Of a DNA stretch of 64,000 nucleotides, positions 37,901-46,199 are shown in pieces. Below the pieces are notes generated by a model, which saw only the letters and a program-made list of their open reading frames with translations, made no database searches and was not told the DNA's origin. The stretch lies in NCBI RefSeq assembly GCF_000744095.1, contig NZ_JQLI01000001.1, positions 992,001 through 1,056,000 on the forward strand. The letters are read 5' to 3'. Position 1 is the first letter of the stretch. Every line of letters begins with the position of its first letter. Both the position numbers and the translations under genes were made by a program. The DNA is from Cupriavidus necator A5-1 (GTDB lineage: Bacteria > Pseudomonadota > Gammaproteobacteria > Burkholderiales > Burkholderiaceae).

Positions 37901-38414
37901 AGAGACGGTCAGCCTCTTGGGCGAGCTCATCCCGGACACGTCCAAGACTTGCGATACCAGCGGCTGACTGGAACAAGACCTGACCAACGTCACTGGATGC
38001 GTCGAGAATACTCTGGCCACCCTTGATGAGAGCCGTATGGTCCAGGCAAAACATTTGCTGAAAGAATGCTTTGTCTGCTACGCCAAGGAGCGGCGCGAGG
38101 CTGTCGACAGGTAGCGACTCACCGGCCGGTGTCGTTAACGGAGACTTCCTGGCCTTCGACCGATGGAACGTAAGAGCCCCCTCAAGATTCTCCAGTGCTG
38201 CGCCAAGCCTCAGTTCGCTCTGAGGGTGGATGAAATCCAAGGTGGAACTGTGCGGCATCCCGAACAGTAGCTCCGAGATGGCAGTCTTGATGGTCGATTT
38301 TCCCGCCTCGTTCGGACCAACAACGAAGTGAAAGTCGAGCTCGGAACGAGGGAAATTCACTGTGTCACCAGTGAACTTCCCGTAGCGGATGAGTTCCAGT
38401 TGCTTGATACGCAT
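34929..38414 (-). CDS. Rad50/SbcC-like ATPase, YhaN type (1161 aa)
   Basis: The ABC-type ATPase is split by long coiled coils. Walker A GPNEAGKST is at residues 33-41. The signature SEGTRDQLYMALRLAALELQ and Walker B LPFVADDLFINFDDKR are near the C-terminus, followed by a D-loop and switch His (QVIFLSHHDHL). The central 800 residues are heptad-rich. Size and motifs fit the YhaN branch. The ATG is 4 bp after the YhaO-like stop, so the two are coupled. Expected to act with that nuclease on DNA ends. Confidence 0.9.
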   Translation of the reverse strand: MRIKQLELIRYGKFTGDTVNFPRSELDFHFVVGPNEAGKSTIKTAISELLFGMPHSSTLDFIHPQSELRLGAALENLEGALTFHRSKARKSPLTTPAGESLPVDSLAPLLGVADKAFFQQMFCLDHTALIKGGQSILDASSDVGQVLFQSAAGIASLGRVRDELAQEADRLWAKRKSGDRAYYVGQRQLDEANVELKAAIVRTAAWRAAHGAVGEAKERQEVEEERRRELELKRNQLERVRRLAPHLNVWRENAGELSALGEVLDLPADAEATLNSALTKLAAAEGRLKVHNESAEQLEADLNGISVDQALFSLQTDIQDLEATRHQCRNYGEEIAQLEQQVGLLLGEVSDGCAELGWPEDEEGARKARPNSMLLQTVSSLMRSRGTLELAASTAEQSVNDKLADIKELTKLLEAAPHPEAPIGLQAALRAAQKYRDTQGTKRRLKGDLDSAESALKASLAILGKWSRPTPELRSMTLPSTERISSLRSERQELLSKKKLAEERLEDAKERVHSTNLEVDKFAQAHQVVTVDHVRDARSIRDSAWTAIKSGEISLGSGAPAFEEAIRAADDLSDQHVGTVTDATQLLNLKQRLIREQEALSRQEKLSRDADAAVVKFDTEWESLVAAQELAGMAFDDISSWAARRDDAMKAAEEVRKSSENLRREVEDAGEARANLAKSLTKAGIVTEGQSDIDALCSAAEHYVGDIEQAKALRKHRERQLDTAQVDLVALRRDEKLAKDTYARWEIDWSDAIAKAGLATASGSEASTEAAIAIVNRISERLDRVKTIRTGQVNVMRSALEAFSSEARRLAQDLDASLVELDAEGISIELSKRLKVASLAQSDVDRLKKELVVANDQVKKARTEVDEATAQLRPLYLLAAVGSPDLLRPLIARSDRKRALLGAIGDAKNNLLSGGDGLALEELVEELDGSDIQTVHTELTRVGNELAASVKAHGDIATELGTACQALTAISGAANAAIAEAKRQEALSAMAEAAERFIKVETASTLLRWAIDRYRERRQGPMLSRASAIFSQLTLGAFSRLSVDYDKQPMALSAIRTNGNSVGISGMSEGTRDQLYMALRLAALELQLEQASALPFVADDLFINFDDKRTRAGLQVLAHLSKRTQVIFLSHHDHLLSIVREVFGEGVNVRYLNSFGAGPST

Positions 38415-38418
38415 AACA

Positions 38419-39675
38419 TCACTCCGCCTTTGTCAACTGCGCGACCAAGCCCGAGCGCACGTCGCGGACCAGCTGGGGCAATTCGTCATTGCGCACCTGG
38501 GAAAGCGCCGGTACTAGCTCCTGCAGTTCATGTGGTGATTGTGTCACCAAGGGGACTAGCCTCTCTTTGAGCATCTTGAGAAATTCGGGGTCAGATTCGG
38601 CTTCGACCAACAGGCCGTGAAGGTCTGCAATCGCGTCTGCTCGGCCTTGCAAGTCTTCATCGCTGCCAATCGACGTGGTTTCGACCTTTACTTTCTCAAG
38701 CCATAGCCGGTCGTGACTGATGACCGCAATCTGGCCCAGTACCTCGGAGCGGAGTTGAGCCTCGAGACCGAAGAGTTCACCATGCGCTTTCGAGGCGCCG
38801 GTTATAGTGACTCGAACAGCGTGGGGAATGGATGCGGAGCCAGACTCAACCAGAGCTTCCAGCCGGCGGCCGACTTCCCGTGCAACATCGTTGAGTGTCG
38901 AGCATTCGGAAGCGTCTACCGCTACAGACTCCCAACGCAGGACATCGATGAGTAGCCGCTCAACAGAAACGTCGCCGGAATCGTCAACGGTAACCGTGAC
39001 CGCACCGCGTCTACCGGTTTCCCGGATATTGCGGCCCTGCAGATTGCCGGGGAATACGATGGTTGAGGCTTCCCGCCAGATAGCGTATTCGTGCACGTGA
39101 CCGAGGGCCCAGTATTGATAGCCCCTGGCATGGAGCTCGACCCTCGAACATGGGGCATAGTTGGCGTGAACAGTGTTCCCTTCCAGCGCGGTGTGTAGCA
39201 CGCCAATATTAAAGAAACCAGGGACCGGCGCTGGGTAGGCGGTCACCAAGTTGGACGTGACTTCCTTTTCCTTGAAACTATGTCCATGCAGGGCGACCTT
39301 GAGCTCATCAATACGGAATGTCTCGGCTTTTCGCGTCGAGAACGTGTGGACGTTATCCGGCAGCTGGAGCTGCTTGGTCATTTCGCTTTCCGCGTCATGA
39401 TTACCAAACAACACGTAGACGGGGATTCCGGCCCGGCGCAGGCGTCCCATCTCCTTGCAGAAGAAAATTCCGGTGTTGTGGTCACGCCAAGTACCATCAT
39501 AGAGGTCGCCGGCAATCACCATGAAGTCGGCTTCTTCGTCGATAGCGGTGGTCACCAACGCCGTGAAGGCATCGCGAGTGGCATTGCGCAACATGTCAGC
39601 AGGGGCGTCCGGATACGCGCTCAATCCGTGAAGTGGACTGTCCAGATGAATGTCCGCTGCGTGAATGAATCGCAT
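38419..39675 (-). CDS. Mre11/SbcD-like exonuclease, YhaO type (418 aa)
   Basis: Metallophosphoesterase motifs appear in order: FIHAADIHLDSP, VIAGDLYDG, LFGNHDAES, VALHGHSF and YWALGHVHEYAI. These are the metal ligands of Mre11/SbcD-type nucleases. The C-terminal 150 residues form the usual capping and partner-binding region. It is followed immediately by the Rad50-like gene. Such pairs serve in DNA-end processing and recur in defence islands. The first ATG (39675) is the natural start. Confidence 0.9.
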   Translation of the reverse strand: MRFIHAADIHLDSPLHGLSAYPDAPADMLRNATRDAFTALVTTAIDEEADFMVIAGDLYDGTWRDHNTGIFFCKEMGRLRRAGIPVYVLFGNHDAESEMTKQLQLPDNVHTFSTRKAETFRIDELKVALHGHSFKEKEVTSNLVTAYPAPVPGFFNIGVLHTALEGNTVHANYAPCSRVELHARGYQYWALGHVHEYAIWREASTIVFPGNLQGRNIRETGRRGAVTVTVDDSGDVSVERLLIDVLRWESVAVDASECSTLNDVAREVGRRLEALVESGSASIPHAVRVTITGASKAHGELFGLEAQLRSEVLGQIAVISHDRLWLEKVKVETTSIGSDEDLQGRADAIADLHGLLVEAESDPEFLKMLKERLVPLVTQSPHELQELVPALSQVRNDELPQLVRDVRSGLVAQLTKAE

Positions 39676-40194
39676 GTTGCTGCCTCCACGAGGTGATGGC
39701 GACCGCAGAAAGGTACTGCGGCGACTGACTCGAAATTCTATGTGAAACGCAGGGCTATTGCGATGGTCTCGACCGGCTGAAATCAGCCGGCGCCGGAACG
39801 GAAAGTCGCACGGATTCGGGTGGCAAACGACACGACGGTATCACGACCGTTCGCCTAGGCATTGTGGCTCGCGCTTCGCGAGGTCGGAATGTCGGCGGCA
39901 ATGGCATCCTCTTCACAAAAAATGAAACTCGCTGCTGCCACGCGTGAGGACGTCGCAGCAGGTGTAGTCAGGCGATTTATATCCGGCCGACCGCCGATGA
40001 CGGCAACATGTCCAGCGGCACACCCACTAGCGCAGTGCTTTGGAGGCATGCAACCAGAGGGTTGCCTCGGCTCTCCCTATACCCCTCTTCGGTGGGGCTC
40101 CACGGCAAATTCGATTGCCCCCGATCACCCCAGAAAATTGCCACATGGCGTACCGATGAAGTCCGCTTCAAGCCCCTTTGTGGGTAATGCAGCG
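39676..40194. other. Intergenic region between the nuclease pair and the six-gene operon
   Basis: About 520 bases with no supported gene. It separates two minus-strand operons and should hold the promoter of the YhaO/YhaN-like pair. I found no convincing -35/-10 pair or terminator. A short CTCGCG/CGCGAG hairpin lies near 39868-39882. Confidence 0.4.
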
Positions 40195-40725
40195 TCAGTT
40201 CAAAGCGGACTGTCGTTGTGCGGCAACGGCGCTCCCTCGCGATCGCTTCCTGAAATCCCAGGGGGCGATAGGGTGCGCGTCGCGCCACAGCCCTAGTCGC
40301 TGCAGGCGAGCCGCCTCCTCCGCCTTCTCGTACTGAACGCGGTCATCAGGCGACTGCTCGCGTTTGTATTTCGTGTAGTGCCACGCCAATCCCCGACGCA
40401 CCATCTCAATGTTCACATCCCCGCCGTTCAAAAGCACCTTCCCTACGAGGCGGCCATACCGATCGTGCTTGGCTCCTTCAACGACCACCGCTCGGTTGTA
40501 TGCAAGGTCGGAAAGAACCTTTTTAGCGAAGTTGCCAAACGACTGTGCCTTCTCTGGGGCGTCGATTCCCGCAAGGCGAATGCGTATCAGTTCCTTGGAA
40601 TCGGTAAGAAGGTCCACCGTATCCCCGTCCAAGACTCCAATGATGCGTCCTTGGGTGATGGCAAGGCAGTTGCTCCCGAAAGTCAGCAGGATGCACAACG
40701 CGAATAATCGAAAGACTCTGCTCAT
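40195..40725 (-). CDS. Exported SNase-type nuclease, last gene of the six-gene operon (176 aa)
   Basis: A signal peptide (MSRVFRLFALCILLTFGSNC, cleavage or lipidation near Cys20) is followed by a staphylococcal-nuclease fold. GVLDGDTVDLL supplies the calcium-site Asp residues, IRLAGIDAPE supplies Arg50 and Glu58, and KHDRYGRLVG supplies the second catalytic Arg (Arg92). ALAW-like and AARLQRLGLWRD tail motifs are typical. All expected active-site residues are present. Its ATG overlaps the stop of the 85-aa gene by 4 bases, tying a DNA/RNA-cutting enzyme to the membrane genes upstream. The SNC at the signal end might form a lipobox-like site. Confidence 0.88.
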   Translation of the reverse strand: MSRVFRLFALCILLTFGSNCLAITQGRIIGVLDGDTVDLLTDSKELIRIRLAGIDAPEKAQSFGNFAKKVLSDLAYNRAVVVEGAKHDRYGRLVGKVLLNGGDVNIEMVRRGLAWHYTKYKREQSPDDRVQYEKAEEAARLQRLGLWRDAHPIAPWDFRKRSRGSAVAAQRQSALN

Positions 40726-40979
40726 CGTCGCACCCCAAAAAGGCGAGTCAATAGGGACACGACAAACGAGTCGCGTGCACTAGGGAAGGCTGTTGCGGGT
40801 ACCGGCTGCGCTCGTGTTGCCGCTATCGTCGTAGCTCCATCTGCTCTTAGCGGCTCCGGAGTGGTCACGGTAGGCTGTGGGACAGCCGCTGAACGGGCGT
40901 CCGCGCGAGAACGCACAATTGCCTCAAGCTCGTCGAGCTTGAGGCGAAGCTGTTGCAAGTGGTCATGTGTGATCGGCAT
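40722..40979 (-). CDS. Small helical/Ala-Pro-rich protein of the six-gene operon (85 aa)
   Basis: The start is set at MPITHDHLQQLRLKLDELEA, which begins 2 bases after the stop of the ExbD-like gene. An N-terminal coiled coil (about 1-28) is followed by a disordered Pro/Thr/Ala region and a C-terminal hydrophobic stretch (SFVVSLLTRLFGVRR). It overlaps the nuclease gene by 4 bases. No family recognised. Possibly an adaptor between the membrane complex and the nuclease. Confidence 0.55.
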   Translation of the reverse strand: MPITHDHLQQLRLKLDELEAIVRSRADARSAAVPQPTVTTPEPLRADGATTIAATRAQPVPATAFPSARDSFVVSLLTRLFGVRR

Positions 40980-40981
40980 GA

Positions 40982-41674
40982 CTACTGCGTTCGGAATGTT
41001 GACCAGACAGCTCGCATCGGCTCCAAGTACTGCGTACGGGTAACAGCCGTCAGGAAGTACCGGCACTCAGGCTGCCTGGCCACAACCGGGGCAAAGGTTC
41101 TGCGGAAAGCAGAGAGCCCGAGCTCCCGCACCGCGTTGTACTCGAGGCCAAGGGATCTAAGGAGCTGGATCATCTCCGGCGTGGGATCCTCCAGAATGAT
41201 GGTTCCATCATTTACGATAACCCGAGCAATTGACTTCGGCCGCAACTTGCCATTTACGACGACATTTGGGATGCACGAGACCTTGCCCCAGCCTCCTTCA
41301 AGTTCCGATACGCGGTCGGACAGAAGCTTCACTTGGTCCTTCATTAGACCGATCTTCTCTACGCCACCCACGGCCTTGATCGCTGCCACTGAAGCCTCCA
41401 CGCCCTTTGTTCCGCCGTTCTTCACGAGGAAGTCACTTGTTCCTCTAATCTGATCGAGCGGAGCCATTTTTGATAGGATGTCGGTAAGCTCGGTGATGTT
41501 CGAGACGCCCGTTGCCTTCAGCAGTTTCTCTATTGCCTGGTCATCCTTTGCTCGCTGGGCACTCTCCTCCTGCTGCAGCACCAGACCGACCACGAAGAGC
41601 AAGAGCCCAAAGAAGAAAATCTGCAGCAGGAAGTCAATCAGCGTGAAGAAAAAGACGTCATCGCTGCGTTTCAT
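40982..41674 (-). CDS. ExbD/MotB-like single-pass protein (230 aa)
   Basis: One N-terminal membrane helix carries an acidic residue (FFFTLIDFLLQIFFFGLLLF, Asp14), as in the proton-conducting helix of ExbD/TolR/MotB. A helical stalk follows, and then a C-terminal domain with Cys (KVSCIPNVVVNGKLRPKS, QPECRYFLTAVTRTQY) that probably lies in the periplasm. There is no OmpA peptidoglycan-binding motif, unlike ZorB and MotB. The ATG overlaps the preceding gene by 4 bases. The pairing with a multi-pass, long-tailed protein mirrors ZorA/ZorB. The channel function is inference. Confidence 0.65.
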   Translation of the reverse strand: MKRSDDVFFFTLIDFLLQIFFFGLLLFVVGLVLQQEESAQRAKDDQAIEKLLKATGVSNITELTDILSKMAPLDQIRGTSDFLVKNGGTKGVEASVAAIKAVGGVEKIGLMKDQVKLLSDRVSELEGGWGKVSCIPNVVVNGKLRPKSIARVIVNDGTIILEDPTPEMIQLLRSLGLEYNAVRELGLSAFRRTFAPVVARQPECRYFLTAVTRTQYLEPMRAVWSTFRTQ

Positions 41675-43347
41675 GCCGGCCGCTCCTCCTTGGTGCGGTC
41701 GATGATGATTTGGGCTACGTTAGTCAAGCGCTCGCCAAATAGCCGAGCGGCGTCTGACGACCGCTTAACGTCGCTCTCAAGCGACTGAGTCGCCGTCGCC
41801 AATGCTGACTTCAGAGAGCCGGTGGAGTCGTTAAGGCTGATATGCAACTTTTCCACCGTAGCCGCAAGATCAGTGAGGATCCTGTTAGCTGACTCTGTCG
41901 TGTTTTGGAGTGCCGCGACATCATGCGAAAGCCTGTTTGCCTTCTCCAGAGCCTCGGCCGTTGTCAAGGTGTGGCCTGCCAGACTCTTGGCTTCAGTACT
42001 TGCGCACGCGAGTAGCTGCTGCACTGACGCCAAAGCCGACTTCAGGTCCGCACTGATGTTGATAACCTCTTCTGTTGGCCGTGGCAGCGCCTGAAGTTGT
42101 TGCTCGACAGCGCCCACAACCTCACCGAGATTTCCGAGCCGCCTTTCCAGCGCTACAGACTGTTCCGCCAGGAGGGGTAGAGCTGCCGCAGTCCGGTCAA
42201 GATTTGCCGCAAGCAAACCGGTGGCGTTTGCTGATTTCGCAATGTTTTGAGTAGCTCCGTCCAGACGTTTGGAGCTGTTCGTCAGCGCCTCCATCTGCTC
42301 GTTCGCCTTTTGGGTCAGCGTCTTGATACTTTTGAAGGTTAGGCCAATGCCTGAGACCGTGCCCGTCATCTCGCTCAGTTCCTTCATGACGCCGCTCAAT
42401 GCGTCTGTGCTCTCAGCAACTACGGTTTGCGCTTGAGCCAAAGTTTTCGCGGAGGTGACCATCTGGCCCTCACTGCCGCCAATCCGCTCCAGGTTCTCGC
42501 GGAAAGTTGTCAGGGTGCTGTTGAGCGCCGAGGACGCCGCTATCGCCGCTTCGGATGTGCGCGCCCCTTCTTCTGAGCGCTGAGCCAATTCACTCAGAGC
42601 CCGGTTGAGTTGGTTGACGGTCTCTAGCGTCATCTTGACACTGCGGACCAGCTCCTCTCTCTCCTGAACAAACGAAGTCTCATTGACGAGCCCCCGAATC
42701 TCTGTGAGCCCTTGTCGCGCGGACGCAAGCGTCCCCCGCAGCTGTTCGTCGAACACGCGGGCCACTTCCAACATGGACCGCTCCGTCGCGAGCCGCGCTG
42801 TCTCAGCAACTTCTTGAGACTTAGCCATCAAGTTATTGGATAGCTGGACGAACTGAGTCGAAGCCAACTCGACGTTGGTAACCAGTTCCCGCGATCTCTG
42901 CACATAGCGGTCCAAGACCGCCTCCGGACTCGCGTCGTCAACAAGGGTGGTGACGCTCGAGAGGTGCATACGCGCTATGACGGCGTAACCGGTCGCAAAG
43001 AGGCCTAGGCCAAACTGGAAGGCGATGTTGTTCAGCGGCTCTTTGCCCCCGCTCACCGCAAGACTGACGGCGCTAACGCCCAGCGCCGCAATGGTAACCA
43101 AAAATCCGAAGTAGTAGACACTGTCGATCGCAGTCTGGCTCAGCCCCTTCTTCGCGCGAGGAGTGAGGTATCCGAGGTGGTACCACACTAAAGGAAGCGC
43201 ACCAACAGACATGGCGACCCACGGCGGCATCCTCATCACCGTCGCGAGGACGAGAAGGACGAAGGAACTAAAAGTGCACCATCGAAGAGTCGAAAAAAAT
43301 CTGTCCGGCCCTGGCGACGTACTAAGCGTCGCGTTTGTACTCAACAT
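41671..43347 (-). CDS. MotA/ExbB-like membrane protein with long coiled-coil tail (558 aa)
   Basis: Four hydrophobic segments fall within residues 25-130: FSSFVLLVLATVM, WVAMSVGALPLVWYHLGYL, VYYFGFLVTIAALGVSAVSL and IAFQFGLGLFATGYAVIARM. About 420 residues of nearly uninterrupted heptads then form a tail (ELVTNVELASTQFVQLSNNL ... FGERLTNVAQIIIDRTKEER). The third and fourth helices resemble the GxLGT.../ALxTTxxGL pair of ExbB/MotA. ZorA has the same plan. It starts 2 bases after the vWA-like gene and overlaps the ExbD-like gene. I do not see a full ExbB consensus, so homology needs structure prediction. Confidence 0.65.
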   Translation of the reverse strand: MLSTNATLSTSPGPDRFFSTLRWCTFSSFVLLVLATVMRMPPWVAMSVGALPLVWYHLGYLTPRAKKGLSQTAIDSVYYFGFLVTIAALGVSAVSLAVSGGKEPLNNIAFQFGLGLFATGYAVIARMHLSSVTTLVDDASPEAVLDRYVQRSRELVTNVELASTQFVQLSNNLMAKSQEVAETARLATERSMLEVARVFDEQLRGTLASARQGLTEIRGLVNETSFVQEREELVRSVKMTLETVNQLNRALSELAQRSEEGARTSEAAIAASSALNSTLTTFRENLERIGGSEGQMVTSAKTLAQAQTVVAESTDALSGVMKELSEMTGTVSGIGLTFKSIKTLTQKANEQMEALTNSSKRLDGATQNIAKSANATGLLAANLDRTAAALPLLAEQSVALERRLGNLGEVVGAVEQQLQALPRPTEEVINISADLKSALASVQQLLACASTEAKSLAGHTLTTAEALEKANRLSHDVAALQNTTESANRILTDLAATVEKLHISLNDSTGSLKSALATATQSLESDVKRSSDAARLFGERLTNVAQIIIDRTKEERPA

Positions 43348-43349
43348 TC

Positions 43350-44135
43350 TTAAGCTCCCGGCAGATAGTCGATTTCTACCTTGGCGCCCGCCCCCTCGTT
43401 ATCACCGAAGAACCAGGGCCAGAGTTGGTCTCGACACTTCAAACTTGCTTTAGGTAGGTCTATTCGCGGGACAACGTTCAGGTACACGCTTGTATTCGCA
43501 AACTTGGGCCGCTCCTGTGCACCACGTCTGGACTCTCGAAATAGAGCGACCGTCCTTGCTGCATCGCCGCACGAATAAAGGGAGAACTTAGGTGGTGTGT
43601 GCTCCATCAAGTCGGAGAACACGAGCAGAGTGTTACGCTGCCCTCGTAGGTACTGGCTGAGTGAGAGATCGATAATGGCCTGTGCGATGGGTGACTCCTT
43701 AGCATTGGACGGAGCAGCGCTAAGTGCCATGGTTACCGGCTCCAAAAAATCTCGCTTGTAGGCCTTTTCGATTCCCCGGACGTCTTCGACCAATCGGTTG
43801 CCCGCTTGGGATGGCTTACACCTGCTAAAGGCGGGAGCGAGCGACGTCCGGCTGACCTCAGACACGTTGAAGACAGTAACTCGCTCATTGGTTTGGGTCT
43901 TATCTCTAATATAAGCAAGGGCGCGCGCAACGATTTCTGCACGCGTTTGATCCGTCAGCTGTTCACTGTGGTCAAATACGATGACAGTATTCGCTGTCAC
44001 GGCACCAACGCAGCCGTCTGCCTCAGATTTCGGCTTGCTGCCAACTGCCAACTTGCCCCCAACCATTGCCAGCAACACACCGCCGGCGATGGTCATCAAG
44101 ACCAGACCCTTCTTGTCCTTTTTCGAAAGAGCCAT
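43350..44135 (-). CDS. Membrane-anchored vWA-like protein (261 aa)
   Basis: A short basic N-terminus and one membrane helix (about 11-27) are followed by TVIVFDHSEQLTDQT, where Asp55-x-Ser57 could be a reduced MIDAS site. Later blocks are ERVTVFNVSEVSR, IAQAIIDLSLSQYL and NTLLVFSDLMEHTPPKF. The alternating strand-helix pattern with LLVFSDLM fits a von Willebrand A fold. The full DxSxS is not present (DHSEQ), so metal binding is uncertain. It lies 4 bases after the first gene of the operon and 2 before the next. Confidence 0.6.
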   Translation of the reverse strand: MALSKKDKKGLVLMTIAGGVLLAMVGGKLAVGSKPKSEADGCVGAVTANTVIVFDHSEQLTDQTRAEIVARALAYIRDKTQTNERVTVFNVSEVSRTSLAPAFSRCKPSQAGNRLVEDVRGIEKAYKRDFLEPVTMALSAAPSNAKESPIAQAIIDLSLSQYLRGQRNTLLVFSDLMEHTPPKFSLYSCGDAARTVALFRESRRGAQERPKFANTSVYLNVVPRIDLPKASLKCRDQLWPWFFGDNEGAGAKVEIDYLPGA

Positions 44136-44139
44136 TGTC

Positions 44140-45597
44140 TTAAGCCGCCTGCACTCGATTGATGGTGTGCGTGGTCCGAGAGATATTGTCCTCAGCCTCC
44201 TTCTGCACGTCCTTCAGATAGGCCGCCATGGTGTTGCTGAGAATTTCTGCGGTGTCCTCTTGAAGAGCCTTCAGCTTCCCATTGAGCGGCTCACGATGTT
44301 TCTCGCCCAGAGCTTTCAGTTCCTCTTGAACTGTTGCCAGTTCGCTGACGACACGTTCGGACGCGGAACCGTCGATGCGCGTACTAAGGACCGGCGCTTC
44401 GGCAAAGTAAGCGGGTGCGGGGAGTGCCCGAACTGCTGCATTTGCGTGGCGGTATGCCTCTATGACGAGGGCGTAATCCCTTTGAATCCCCCCGGCCTGC
44501 GACTCCAAAGATTGTCGGGCGTGAGTTAGGTCCGCTATCCGCCGAGCCAGCATGCCAACCTGTGTGGTGGGCTCGTGCAATGCCGCCTGAACAGCAGCCT
44601 TGCGATGGTGCAGAAGCTCCTTGGCCTTCTGCCGGACTTTGCCCTGCTGTTCGTGCTCGGCCGCAATCGCAGCCTTGTAATTTCGGTCCTTTAAGCCGTA
44701 ACCGGGGTATTTATCATCCAGGGTGTAGCCTTTGTAGAACGCCCATACGCTCAAGACGATGCCAACACCGAAGAGGATAAAGCTCCAGTGGTCTTGGAAT
44801 CGGGGGCTTCCACGAAAGATGAGCAGCGCCTCAGGCCAAGCTCGTTGGAAGGCCTCCTTCACTTGGACAAATTCAGAAGGGTCGGCGACCAGCTGATATT
44901 CGCTTCGGAAGGACGCGAATAGCGAATTGCAAAAGACAGCCACGAACACGAAGGCGACCAGGCACGCCCAGCCGACCACCTTCTTGTCAATGGAGGCGAG
45001 GTTCTTGAAGCAGAACCAGTAGCCCAAGCCAAGCGCTGCCCCCATATTCAGCGCGGCAATTCCCATGGCGACGACGACACCGCCCAACAGGCCTTGGCTA
45101 TTCTCGTAGAAAAAGGCATTTACCACCACCTCAAGGAGCGCGAGTATGGCGAGCACGCCGAAGTGCCACAGCGTGCTATCCGGGTATCTGGGCTCTTCGT
45201 GGATGTTATTTGCTGCCTTGTAGTACCGGATGTCCGCCTCCGCGCGTAGGCGGGCCTCGGTTGTTTTCACTAAGACGGGGCGGTCGCCGGCAAGGTCAGC
45301 TTCAACGGCGCTAGTGGCGGTGTCGTCCCGAACTAGCTGGTCAAAGCTGGTGCGCAATTCAATGGCCTTCTGCCGCGCCTCCATCAAGCTGCGCGAAACC
45401 TCCGTTACGGTCGTGTCGAACAGCCGCTGCTCGGTGTTCAGCCAACCTTCAGCTTCGCTCTTCAGCCCGCTCTCGTGCAGGTCTAGCGAAGTCGCGTCAG
45501 GAGGCGGCCGGTGCTTGCTGGCCTCCTTTTGACCCTTGACTCGAAAATTCTGGAGATTGCTCGCAATCTCTCCCGAGTAATTGCTGTAGGTCGGCAT
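44140..45597 (-). CDS. Four-helix membrane protein with coiled coils, first gene of the six-gene operon (485 aa)
   Basis: The N-terminal 140 residues are soluble and helical. Four membrane segments follow (LWHFGVLAILALLEVVVNAF, LLGGVVVAMGIAALNMGAAL, VVGWACLVAFVFVAVFCNSL, WSFILFGVGIVLSVWAFYKG). The last 190 residues are coiled coil. The layout recalls stator or channel-like scaffolds but no family is recognised. The ATG at 45597 is forced by a TGA five codons upstream in frame; the ribosome site is weak (GGA). It leads an operon of six coupled genes. Confidence 0.65.
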   Translation of the reverse strand: MPTYSNYSGEIASNLQNFRVKGQKEASKHRPPPDATSLDLHESGLKSEAEGWLNTEQRLFDTTVTEVSRSLMEARQKAIELRTSFDQLVRDDTATSAVEADLAGDRPVLVKTTEARLRAEADIRYYKAANNIHEEPRYPDSTLWHFGVLAILALLEVVVNAFFYENSQGLLGGVVVAMGIAALNMGAALGLGYWFCFKNLASIDKKVVGWACLVAFVFVAVFCNSLFASFRSEYQLVADPSEFVQVKEAFQRAWPEALLIFRGSPRFQDHWSFILFGVGIVLSVWAFYKGYTLDDKYPGYGLKDRNYKAAIAAEHEQQGKVRQKAKELLHHRKAAVQAALHEPTTQVGMLARRIADLTHARQSLESQAGGIQRDYALVIEAYRHANAAVRALPAPAYFAEAPVLSTRIDGSASERVVSELATVQEELKALGEKHREPLNGKLKALQEDTAEILSNTMAAYLKDVQKEAEDNISRTTHTINRVQAA

Positions 45598-46199
45598 ACT
45601 TGGTCCGGATGTTCATTCGCGATGTCGCGCTCGATACCACCTTCTTTTTTGCCGACGCCGCTTTATTGGTTGGTCGCATTGGAGGCCGCCACTGTAAAAA
45701 CAAAGTTACATTATTTTGCAAGGTGGGGGAAGGGGGAGGACGGCTTTCCTGCGACGCCAAAAGTTGCAGAGGTTTACCCTCACTATTGAGGCGAGGGAGC
45801 AAATAGGTTGATCCTCCGGCTTCGATTTCGGTAGCGAAAGCGGTCCGTCTATGGCGCGCCAACTGCGTTCCTCATGCTTGGCTGCGCCTCGCCAGTCCAC
45901 CGACGTACCCGGTGGAGGCATCGACAGACTGTGTGGTGATCGGTTCCTGATAGCTGACTGCGTTTGGGGTTGCTGAACAGGACTACGTCTTGGTCCGGGT
46001 GTCTTGTTCCCTGGTCACACTTATGCCGCGGCCCTGCGTTGAAGCGTTGGCCCGGCGGCCAGTTGTGTGGCAGGTCGTGCTTCTAGAATTGCTCTATCTA
46101 ACCCCCATGCACCGCGCATTTCGGTGCCGTAGCGCCAGGCGAACGCCGGAGAGGCCCTCCCCAAAACCTCGCGACCGCTTGGTCTATTGCGCCGGCAAC
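45598..46199. other. Upstream region of the six-gene operon
   Basis: About 600 bases without a supported gene, with an AT-rich patch at about 45690-45725 that could hold the operon promoter. A 60-residue frame beginning near 45682 overlaps the first gene out of phase and lacks a ribosome site, so I do not call it. Confidence 0.4.

Noticed and set aside
39855..40296. Small frames in the gap between the exonuclease pair and the six-gene operon
   Set aside because: They have poor composition and no ribosome site, and they conflict with each other.
40195..45597. Canonical Zorya system
   Set aside because: Only the motor-like pair is reminiscent. There is no OmpA-type ZorB end, no ZorC, no ZorD helicase and no ZorE HNH gene.
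45497..45862. 121-aa frame upstream of the six-gene operon
   Set aside because: It overlaps the first gene out of phase by about 100 bases and has no ribosome site or recognisable motif.
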